DNA of 64,000 nucleotides from Clavaria fumosa. Its lineage: Eukaryota; Basidiomycota; Agaricomycetes; Agaricales; Clavariaceae. The stretch is from assembly GCA_951802425.1 (NCBI GenBank), contig OX637797.1, positions 1,488,001-1,552,000 of the forward strand, written 5' to 3'. Positions 54,880 through 64,000 of this stretch are shown piece by piece (position 1 is the stretch's first letter; every line of letters begins with the position of its first letter). The position numbers and the translations under genes were made by a program. The notes under the pieces are model-generated. The model did no database searches, was not told where the DNA came from, and saw only the letters and a list, made by a program, of their open reading frames with translations.

Positions 54880-57660
54880 TTGGCATTCGTGCTATGGCCG
54901 ATACTTGCAGATACAAGACCTTGTGCATGCCTGCCACCTGCCGCCTGCTCTTCTGCCACTACTTGCCGCCTGCTCCCTGCCATGCTGTCCCGCCCTGCCC
55001 TGCTGCCACTGCTGCTCCCTTTCCCCACCCTGACGCTCTGCTTCTGCCCTGTCCCTGCTGCCACCAATGGCCCCAGTCCCCGCCATTGGTCTGTGACCAC
55101 TGTTGGGGGCTTGGGCCATTGCTGCCGCATGCTGCAGCCGCAGCCGCCACCACTGTCATTGCTGCCACATACAAATGGCGTAAACTGATGAAAAACACTC
55201 CCTTCACAGGATGTGTGATGACAGCAGAGGGTGCATGGCTTCGAAGCCACTAGCCCTGCTTAGGGTTAGGGTTAGGGCTGCAAAACTGCATAAGTTACAG
55301 TATGATTTCTTTATATCATCTTCATTTCAAAAAAAGCGTCAAGTACGAATAATTTACAAGTCTAGTGTAAAACGTATCAAAAAGAAAACCATGTCAGGCA
55401 TTTACGTCAGAGGATGGGTGGCCAAATCCACCTCTGACTAGCCATTCACATCGCAATATATGCTTCATTGCAAAGAGGGCACTGCAATCTAAGCAGTGCC
55501 CCACTTCGCTGAAGCAAGAGTTCCCCAGTCTCGAGTAGATAAAAAAACGGACTTACTGATTGTTGTCCATAAGAGAGGGAATCTGTAAGAAACTGGGGTG
55601 GGAGGACACTAACCACATGGCAGCTAGCAGTCCATCCCGGAGCCCATACGGCAACCCCAAGGTATGAGTGGGGTGAGAGGACGCTAACCACATGGCGGCT
55701 AGCAGTCCATCTCGGAGCCCATACGGCAACCCCAGGGTATGAGCACAAGCAAGGCAAAATCACTTACAATGATGAGGGGTTGGGGGAGGTCGTCTGCATA
55801 ATAGACAACACTCACATCCTTGGCCCAATTGGCCACCCCAGGTGGGTATGAATGAGGGTTGGTTGGGGCCGGCTTGCATCTAAGCTGCCACCAAACCAAA
55901 AGGCCCATACGGCCACCCTCTTCACATAAAATTCTGAAAAACCACATCAACGAGCACCACATCGACCAATAATGAGTCGCATTGGAATACACGCACCTCT
56001 GCAGGTGTCGAGCTAAGAGACACCTGATGACAGACAAGGGCAGCATTCCCTATGCGGCACTGCAGTTGCCGCACAGAGAATGCTGTCCCTGTCCATCACG
56101 AACCATAAAATAGATGTCCCAGGCGGCATGGCAGGAGGCTCGGTGGGCGGGTAGACAGGGGAAACAAGGCGGACAAGAGCGACGAGACGGACGAGAGCGA
56201 TGAGGCGGACGAGAGTGATGAGGCGGACAAGAGCGAGGTGATGGAGCGGAAGACAAAAGATGGTGTGACCATCTTTGTTTGTTTGTTTTATATATAAGGC
56301 GATTCAACATTTGGCTCTGTTTGTTTATATTGATAAATTACACGATCACGTGTTGCCTTCTCACTGCCCTGCTCACTCCTGCCATGCCTCACCCGCTCAC
56401 TCCTCGCTCTGCTGCGTCTGACCCGCTTCTCGACCACCCGCTCTCTGCTCTGCTAATTCCAGTGCACCCAGTGCCCTGCTTCTGCCGCTTAGTGCACCCT
56501 GCACCCTGCCCACACCGCTTAGCACACCCTGCACTCCATCCACAACACCTGGCGCACCCCACGTTCCATCCACACTGCCTGGGCCCTGCATATGCCATCT
56601 GGTGCACCCTGTACTCTGCCTACACCAACCCCGCCTTACTGCCCACTCCCAACCTCATGTCAGCAATGGTGCGTTGTTATCCCATCCCCCTTCTCCCCTT
56701 GCTACTCTTTCAGCCTCACTGCAACCACGGCGGCAGCATCAACGACAACGACAACGATGGTTGCATGGCCAACAACGACGGCGGTGATGACAGTGGTGGC
56801 GGCGGCGGCTGCATGGCCAGTGACGATGACAACGGCGGCAGCAGCAGCGGCCAGCGATGACGACGGCGGTGGCGGCGGCGGCACAGCAGCATGCAGCAGA
56901 AATGGCCCAAGCCCCCAACAGTGGTCATAGACCAATGTCAGGGACTGGGGCCATTGCGGCAGCGGCAGCAGCAGCAACAATGATGGCTACGTGGCCAGCG
57001 ACGACAACGACGACGACAGCAGCGGCCATCAATAGTGACGATCGTGACGGCTGCATGGCCAGCAATGATGACGGTGGTGGCGGCGCAGCAGCAGCAGCAT
57101 TGGCACGGCCAGCAAGGACGACGAGGACGGCGGCGGCAGCAGTGGCGCGGCAGCATGCAGTGATAATGGCCCAAGCCCCCAACAGTGGTCATAGACCAAT
57201 GGCAGGGACTGGGGCCATTGGGCAAGGAGCGGCTGGGCGGAGAGTGGCAGTAGGAGCAGCAGGGCAGGGAATGGCAGCAGGGTGTGGAATGTGGAACCGG
57301 GGTGGCAGCAGGGCGGGGAATGGGTGGGCGACGAGCAGGTCACAGAATTGGTTGGCGACAAGCAGGTCAGGATGGGAAGCGGGTCAGGGATCAGGGACGG
57401 TAGCAAGGCATGGAGGAACAGAGGTGGCAGCAGGGAGGAGGGAGCAGGGGCAGCAGCACGGCGGTGATGCATGACAGATCGAGGGTGGCAGCAGGGCGGG
57501 GAGCGCGACCAGGCAGGGAGTGTGGCAGATGAGGAGCATGGCAGGGCGGGGACCATGGCGGGGCAGGGAGCAGGCTGTTCCCTGCCCCATCAGACACATG
57601 ATGAAGCAGACCAATCAGGGGTGGCGGCAGGGCAGGGAGTGATGAGATGGGGGTGATGTA
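54880..57660. repeat. Fold-back low-complexity region with inverted repeats
   Basis: C-rich sequence at 54,930-55,055 (CTGCC, CCGCCCTGCCCTGCTGCC) faces G-rich sequence at 57,230-57,600 (GGCAGCAGGGCGGGGA). A ~70-bp block occurs once inverted (about 55,064-55,135) and twice direct (about 56,887-56,957 and 57,148-57,220), with core GGCCCAAGCCCCCAACAGTG. Between are GGC/ACG-rich triplet repeats (56,720-57,150), 15-bp GAGGCGGACGAGAGCGA-type repeats (56,157-56,235) and a ~72-bp tandem duplication at about 55,600-55,742. Open frames here are products of low complexity. The layout suggests a fold-back element or a palindromic rearrangement. Confidence 0.55.
55261..55279 (+). repeat. Interstitial telomere-type repeats (TTAGGG)
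   Basis: TTAGGGTTAGGGTTAGGG, three perfect units, followed by CTGCAAAAC. TTAGGG is the telomere unit of basidiomycetes. Located just inside the inverted-repeat region. Confidence 0.9.
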
Positions 57661-58031
57661 ACGCAACAGGGGATGGCGGTGGTCAGGAGGTGGAGGAAGT
57701 CTCCAAGGACAGGAAGGTGTCATCCAGCGGGGACGCCTAGTGCTGATATCGCTGAAAATTGTACTACAAATGACATTATTTTTCTCATGTTACCTTTCCT
57801 TTCATTTCGGAGCCTTCTGTGCTCATACACTTCCATGTCATTAGAGGGAGACCACCCAGATTGTGCTACATTCAGATTTCAAGCAGAAGCACAAGAGCAG
57901 AGGCCCGTGACAGTGTAACAGGTGTGACATGTAACAGTGGGGATCCCGGGCACTGCCACCGTCAATTTCATCCTTTTTTAGTACTTGAATCCTTGTTATG
58001 TACTTGAACTCACTCCCAAACCACACTTTCA
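57661..58031 (+). promoter_or_regulatory. Upstream region of the JmjC-like gene with island repeat fragment
   Basis: Contains GTGACAGTGTAACAGGTGTG and GTGGGGATCCCGGGCACTGC at 57,907-57,955, a partial version of the GGGATCCCGGG/GTGTGACA repeat found at 40,842, 43,636 and 44,142. It lies about 80-125 bp before the ATG at 58032, a promoter-like position. Confidence 0.45.
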
Positions 58032-61000
58032 ATGTCTACTTCGATGAACAAATCCTCTTCCTCGACAAGCAAAATGTCAACTTCAGCATTGCTCACCATC
58101 TTCGATCCCCAAACAGTCTGCACGAGTGCTGTTTTCCAAAACTATCCTTGGTTGACCGACATCATCATGAAGCCTGGACTTCTGGAAAGCAACATTGCTA
58201 CTTGGCTGGGACAGCACCACAACTTAGGAGAGGAGCAAGTTTCCCTCTGCAAGGTTCAATTCAAACTTATAAACTTAGGATTATTTGCTTATCAAAGCTA
58301 ATCGTCTAGTCGATCGCTCAGTCTTTGGATCATTTTGGACCTGGAAGCACGGCACTGAAGAAGGAAAGAGCAGTCAACGAATACTTCCGGGCATCATACA
58401 GTGACTTGGTTAGCAGAGAGAAATGGGAGAAACACGACACATCGGCTCTCATGAGCGCTGCTCATTTCGTTTTTCGTCATGCCCTTTTGGACCGCTTGGC
58501 ATTTTCGATTGTTGAGGCTCCTCCATCCCAGCTAACGCCTTGATCTGAATTGCCTAAGATGCCCAAGAAGTTTAGCGATGTGCATTAAATTTCTTTCCCT
58601 TATTCCAAGTTTCTTATCTTTCATAGTATATTGCTACCATTAAGGATTGGCTCAAGCCCATTGAAAAAGCACAGGGGTCTCAAAGCTTTCAAGCCATGGA
58701 TCCATTGACGAATTCTGCAGTGTATTTTGGCACCTCCCTTCCTGCACACCCTTCGCCAAAGCAGGAACAACTGATCAAAGCTGTAAAGTTCCTTGGTGGG
58801 GGCCTGGAACGAATGCAAGACATCCAGGTCAAGTCCATACTTCTAAACTTTGAGATGATGGCATTTGCCATCACTTGGTTTGGCTTGGTTGGTGTCCAGC
58901 AATTTTTTGGTTGGGAATTATAACTAACAATCTCTCAGAATAATGCCACAGGTTTTGCTGAGTCGACCCAGGACTGGGTCAATATTTTAAATGAGTGAAA
59001 GCAACATAGTTTGCCTTATCCAAATTTCCAACTAAGTTTTTTCACACAGACAATTAGAAAGCGAGGGTCTTCCTCTGTCTTCCAGCCTTGTCTCAAGGCT
59101 CACAGATCCACGTCTTGGCCCGATGCTCTTCGAGCATGTGCGCGGACTCTTCCACTACTGCCTCTCTGTCAGTCCCTTTTTTGCCCTGACAACAAGGGCA
59201 TTTGACCAGTCGCAACTGCGACAAAGTTTCTTGGTATCGGTGAGTGCCTCATTTTTATGTCAGATTGTGTTTACGAAACAGGCAATATAGACTGCAATGT
59301 ACTTGGGTAACGAAAAGCCTGCGTTTTTGGGATTGACGGAGAAAGCACTGTGGAGAGCTCTGATGCAAACAAGCATCACCGGTGACTCATCAGCGGCCCT
59401 GAATGGCTTCCTTACAGAGTTTCAAGACCTTCAGGTGCAGTTCAAGGGGCCAGAAATTCAGATGGATTGGTATTCTCCATCCCGTATGTTATTTTGATCT
59501 TTTCGTCCCTGAATGAAACTGACTGCAAAGAAAGGGCAAGTCCAACGTGTCATCACAGCTCCCGAACCATGTTCCATCGAAGAAGAAGCAGAGCCCATCA
59601 TTGCTCCTGAAGCTGGTCCCCCAGAGCATGTCGAAGACATCATTCCTGCTCTGGAAGCAGATCCCCAGGGCGTCACTTCTGTTCATGAAGCAGGTCTGAT
59701 TGAGCAAACACCAATTTTCCCCATGCTCAAATACGACCAGCAGGAGCTCTCAGACACTCAAGACGCTGAAGAAGCTGAAGGTGCATTGGAGAAGCCACTG
59801 AAACACGAGGTTCATCGTCCAACGCGAAGGGCAGCAAAGAGACTCCGGCATGAATCAGACCAGGAGAATAAGGATGACGAGTTGATCCCCGATGAGGAAG
59901 CTGTGACGAGGAAAGGGAAAGGAAAGGCAACACAGGATACACATGTGGGCCAAGGCAAGACAAAGCCACCTGGACCCATCCACCAGGGTAGAAAGGCTGC
60001 CTCGAAGCCAATTCGGAGTATCATTGACCTGACGGTCAAGGTATGACTTATATTGACACCCCAACAAATGCTGATTGAATTGTTTTATTTAGCATGTAGA
60101 GAAAGTGGAGGAGCTCTCCTCTTTACCCCTCCCCAAGGTAAGCAAAATCTCAACTACTGCGTAATATTTTAATTCACACAATGCAGATGGAGAATCACTC
60201 CATCAAAGTCAAAATGTATGATGCAAATCCTGATACCGAGCCAACCGTCTATGAGCATTTCACGACTTCAGATTCAGTACGTTTAACACTTTTTTTCATG
60301 GATATCTCTCAAAATAAAGCAGGCATTCTGTGAGTATCCTGTCCTAATGGACATAATAGAAATGGTCGAAGAGGAATATGTCAATCAGGTCCCTAAGCAT
60401 CGTCTTCCAACTGCCAGGTCGCGAACATTCCATCCAGATGCGTCTGCGATATTCGTCACAACCTGGACTGAGTTCATGAAGATGACTAGTCTGGAAATTC
60501 AAGAGGTGTTCCGTCATCAACATATTCTTATTACGAATACACCAATTTCAACCCTTGACTTTGATGAGGAGGGATTATCAACATTGGCTCCTCTACATCA
60601 GGAATGTGTGTTCCAAGGTGAGTCTAAAATATTTTTCAAGTTGATTCATCTAAGTCAGCTTCTATAGTTGCAGAGATGCGAAAGCACTCTGATGCAAATC
60701 TGCTCCGCACTGGGACACTCCACGATTTGCTGGAGTCAACACGTGATGTTACAAAACGACGGATTTTGAATGGCCTTGACTTCCTGATGGGAAGCCTCAG
60801 CCTCCCTCCACCACCTCGATTCAGGCATGTCCCATTTGTTGCTCTGACACATGACAACTGAAACAATAACTAAATCAGCGCTTTTGCAACTCATGAGTGG
60901 GCACGCCACCAAACCCAAAAGATGGATGGCTTCGCAAACCAACCTGACAAAGACGACCTGATCTGGGGCATTGCAGCCACTGGTGGGACCATCAGCATGC

Positions 61001-61063
61001 CCCATATTGATGATGTTGGCCTTGCAGTTGTTTCAACTGTCATGTCAGGGTCAAAGTGGTGGG
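58032..61063 (+). pseudogene. JmjC/cupin-like dioxygenase gene, 5' part (split by solo LTR)
   Basis: Starts at 58032 (MSTSMNKSSSSTSKMSTSAL). Exons that can be followed include 58032-58253 (PQTVCTSAVFQNYPWLTDII), 58310-58540 (LDHFGPGSTALKKERAVNEY), 58,630-58,920 (IATIKDWLKPIEKAQGSQSF), and 59,300-59,490. A charged linker with a nuclear-signal-like KRKGKGK region follows (59,530-60,040). Next are DIIEMVEEEYVNQVPKHRLP, RILNGLDFLMGSLSLPPPPR, and finally the double-stranded beta-helix start WGIAATGGTISMPHIDD with the HxD metal ligands (His 61003-61005, Asp 61009-61011). The frame then reads SGSKWWV and is cut by the inserted LTR. The HIDD motif followed by GLAVVSTVMSGSKWW is that of JmjC-like oxygenases known from agaricomycetes. 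Histone demethylation is inferred only. Confidence 0.65.
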
Positions 61064-61310
61064 TGTCACGTCCGTGCCGCTCCCTTCCGGTCCGGACCGG
61101 AAACACGATCTCCGGTCCCGGACTTTCCATCTCCGGCCCCAACCACCAACCTCCGATCTCCGGATCCGACCTCCGACCTCCGGTCTCTGGACCCAGACCT
61201 CCGAACTCCTGCTCTGGTGCCTCAGCATCTGAGGGTACCTGCCCCACATGTGGGGCAGGCACCAAACCCACCTCCGGGGATAGTTCCCCAAGAGGCTGTC
61301 CTGATCCCGA

Positions 61311-62640
61311 CAATAGTCCCAGCTAGTTTAGTATACTAAATATCAGTTAATGTACCAAAATGCTTTGAACTCAAGCCAGCTACAGCTGATCCTACTAATG
61401 TCAGCAAATGCTGTGAAGGCAGTATACTTATGTCCAGCTAATGCTGACTATACTATTACAGTACAGTAGAAGTCAACTTAATCCAGCAGCTGCTGGTGAA
61501 CATAGTATACTAATCTACAGTAATAACAGCTACAGGGTATTTCCAGTTAACTTGATCCAGCAGCTGCTGATTGTTGTAGTATACTATTCAACAGTAATAG
61601 CAGTCATAAAATAACACCAGTTAACTTGGTCCAGTAGCTGCTGGTTAGTATAGTATACTATTCTACAGCAAAAGCAGTGGTAAAAATATTCCAGTTAACT
61701 TGATCCAGCAACTGCTGATTGATGTAGTATACTATTCAACAGTAATAGCAGTCATAAAATATTGCCAGTTAACTTGGTCCATAGTGCACTTTTACACAGT
61801 AATTTCTGCACACTATGCACAACTTGAGTCTACTATCTGTGAGTGCAGTAGTTACAAGCAGGTTTAATTAACTCAGTTGTAGTACTTGTGAATTGAATCA
61901 TTAATTTGAGCACAGCACTTGTAATTATGATAATATAAACATGGCAATGTACTGCCACAGCTTCAGGAAGTTCATTCAATTTTATATAATGTTTTAATTT
62001 GAGGCCATATTTTGATGTTTATATAAGCTGAATTTCAATATAGAGGCATTTGATAAATATTTGTCTGTATTTGGGCTTATTTATTTCATGTCAATAAATA
62101 CACAGCTATTATGTCTAGTTAACTATTTGATAGCAACTACTGCACTAAGTTCACAGCTCAAGTTAATTAAGTGTGATGTCATGCTATACTAGTATAGTCA
62201 GCAGTAGCTGGATGTAAGTATACTAGTATAGTCAACAGTAGCTGGATGTAAGTATACTAGTATAGTCAACAGTAGCTGGATGTAAATATACTAGTATAGT
62301 CAACAGTAGCTGGATGTAAATATACTAGTATAGTCAACAGTAGCTGGATGTAAGTATACTAGTATAGTCAGCAGTAGCTGGATGTAAGTATACTAGTATA
62401 GTCAGCAGTAGCTGGATGTAAGTATACTAGTATAGTCAGCAGTAGCTGGATGTAAGTATACTAGTATAGTCAGCAGTAGCTGGATGTAAGTATACTAGTA
62501 TAGTCAGCAGTAGCTGGATGTAAGTATACTACCTTTACAGCATTTGCTGACATTAGTAGGATCAGCTGTAGCTGGCTTGAGTTCAAAGCATTTTGGTACA
62601 TTAACTGATATTTAGTATACTAAATTAACAGGGACCACTG
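61311..62640. mobile_element. CpG-free TIR element, copy 2
   Basis: 1,330 bp, the same element as 26414-27844, with near-perfect identity by eye. It differs mainly by having ten rather than thirteen 34-bp repeats. Flanked by the 7-bp target duplication ATCCCGA (61304-61310 and 62641-62647). It sits inside the solo LTR, so it is younger than the LTR. Confidence 0.9.
62188..62527. repeat. Array of ten 34-bp tandem repeats
   Basis: Same unit as in copy 1 (GTATACTAGTATAGTC..AGTAGCTGGATGTAA), ten copies with the same order of CAACAG and CAGCAG variants at the left end. Confidence 0.9.
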
Positions 62641-63667
62641 ATCCCGATTCCCAATCCCAATCTCCGATTCCCAAATCCGACTTCCCAACAGTCGTGAACT
62701 GACGTCCATGGTTACTCCACCAGCAACGAACTCCGAGCGTGGAAACCGGACAATCCGCGCAGTTGCTAGGCTGCATAGTTACCATCCTGACGGTAGCAGT
62801 ATCTAACTCCGGGATCAGGAAACTGATCCCCGTCGCTATCCCGTTGTTCCGTAGTAAGTCCTGCGATGTACTGTATCTCCGGGCCATTCTCCGTAACTAC
62901 CGTCAAAACTCCGGGTTGCTGGAAATGCCCCGGACTCGTAGTATATATACCTACCTACTTTGTAGAGTATTCTGCAGTCCGGATACCACCCTCGTATACC
63001 CACGTACACTCCTCCTGTATACCCCTGAACTCCCCTGCACCTCCGTCCCTCCGTCCCTCCACATCTCCGCACCTCCGTACTCCCGTCTGACTCCCTGACT
63101 CCTGTCCCTCTGTCTATCTCCGCACCTCCGTCCTTTCCGCCCGCCACATTGTAATTTGTATCATGTCTAATCCGACCCTCGTCCTCTGTCTCCTACATCA
63201 GTTGTGCTAATTCCTGACTGACCCGACCGACTCCGGACCAACTCCTGACCAACTCCTGACTTCCACCCGACACCTGGAATCTGTCCCGACAGCCCACACC
63301 ATCCGTCCGACCTCCAGAAATCATCTCCGAACTCCGGAACTCCGTATCCCTCCTTCCTGGCCTCCGTCTCCTCTACTTAGTCACTCGTTCAAACCCGAAC
63401 TCCATCCGAACTCTATCTCCACCCTCCTGTCCATCCCTCATCTCAAGTCCAACCCGGACGACTCACCCGAGCACCGGACCCAAGATCCCGAACTCCCACA
63501 ACTCCGAAATATGGGACACCCAGGACTCAGTAAGGGCGTCGTTTCAATACGTTCGCCAAAGTCCCATCCGAACCCCGAAGTCCACACCCGGACACCCCGG
63601 ACACCCCGGACCCGAACTCCGAACTCCGGCCGGACTTCACCCTGACCCTCCGAGCATGCACGTAACA

Positions 63668-64000
63668 GTGGGTGGTGATGCGCCGCCGTACAGACGCAGA
63701 AGACTACGACTATCACGGCAATATCTTTTCGACGCATGCCTTCCCCCTCAGTTGGGGTGATTGTAGCACTGGAAAAGAATTTTTATGTGCGGAGGCTATA
63801 CACCTGAAGACAGGAGATATTTTGTGAGTTGCAATAATTATCACGTGCAATATTTACTGACAATCCTACAGTTTCATGCGTCCTGGCACACTCCATTTTG
63901 TGCTTGGCCCAGAGCTGACGATTGTTTACAGCCGGCACTTTTATTCCGCATCCACGATAGCTCGCAGCTGTGCTTCAGCCCTGCATACGTTTGTGCTCAA
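63668..64000 (+). pseudogene. JmjC/cupin-like dioxygenase gene, 3' part (runs off the window)
   Basis: Continues the gene cut at 61063. Reading from the target site: VVMRRRTDAEDYDYHGNIFS, FPLSWGDCSTGKEFLC and AIHLKTGDI, then an intron (63829-63871). Next is FMRPGTLHFVLGPELTIVY with the distal metal-binding His (about 63,894), and SRHFYSASTIARSC. These are the C-terminal strands of the JmjC-type fold. The gene continues past base 64,000. Confidence 0.65.

Larger units (their letters stand above)
61064..63667 (+). mobile_element. Solo LTR inserted in the JmjC-like gene (with nested TIR element)
   Basis: Begins TGTCACGTCCGTGCCG and ends GCACGTAACA (TG..CA, with inverted TGT(T/C)ACGT ends). Flanked by the 5-bp target duplication GTGGG (61059-61063 and 63668-63672). 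No gag or pol inside, so it is a solo LTR of about 1.27 kb after removing the nested 1,330-bp element and its 7-bp duplication. It is rich in CTCCGACCTCCG-type repeats and has a TATATATA box at 62,942. The host gene frame continues at once beyond the right duplication. Confidence 0.85.

Noticed and set aside
55261..55279. Window reaching a true chromosome end
   Set aside because: Only three TTAGGG units and coding sequence continues on both sides, so this is interstitial.
54740..57660. Many overlapping frames of 60-205 codons
   Set aside because: They come from GC-rich triplet and CTGCC repeats open in several frames at once; compositions are extreme and no splice pattern or motif supports a gene.

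Overview
This window comes from a filamentous basidiomycete, most likely an agaricomycete mushroom-forming fungus. The reasons are the many 45-75 nt introns with GT..AG ends, the short gene spacing, MARVEL-type membrane proteins, chromodomain Gypsy elements, and above all a KDZ transposase next to a TET/JBP dioxygenase, a pairing known from basidiomycetes. No gene is prokaryotic.

Region 1 (1-22,600) is ordinary host chromosome. It holds a LONRF-type RING/LON protein, glucose-6-phosphate dehydrogenase (complete exon model, 508 residues), a THOC5-like THO subunit, a Ubc8/UBE2H-type ubiquitin-conjugating enzyme, acetoacetyl-CoA synthetase (15 exons, 700 residues), a small methyltransferase, three MARVEL-like four-helix membrane proteins, a decayed PDK/BCKDK-type mitochondrial kinase, an F-box-like remnant and one small unknown gene. 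LONRF and G6PD converge on a decayed tandem duplication of their 3' ends.

Region 2 (22,600-39,770) is a nest of retroelements. A gag-only LTR element has its 3' LTR cut by Gypsy-1, a chromodomain element with an extra downstream reading frame. Gypsy-1 carries a CpG-free TIR element inside its protease and a complete young Gypsy-2 (305-bp LTRs, CGCCC target duplication) near its 3' end. Gypsy-1 is inactivated by changes that all look like CpG to TpG/CpA transitions.

Region 3 (about 40,000-64,000) is a CpG-poor, AT-richer island built around a KDZ transposase. Beside it lie a conserved DNA-binding-like partner gene, a Ulp1/C48 SUMO-type protease, a TET/JBP 2-oxoglutarate dioxygenase, a protein whose N-terminus imitates the histone H3 tail and continues into a PHD-like zinc finger, and a JmjC-like dioxygenase gene split by a solo LTR. 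The solo LTR in turn contains the second copy of the CpG-free element. Shared intergenic repeats, a 47-bp triple repeat before the transposase, and a fold-back region with TTAGGG repeats complete the island. I read it as a decaying KDZ-type transposon, or a cluster of them, carrying a chromatin-modifying cargo: DNA demethylase-like, histone-mimic, histone-demethylase-like and SUMO protease genes.
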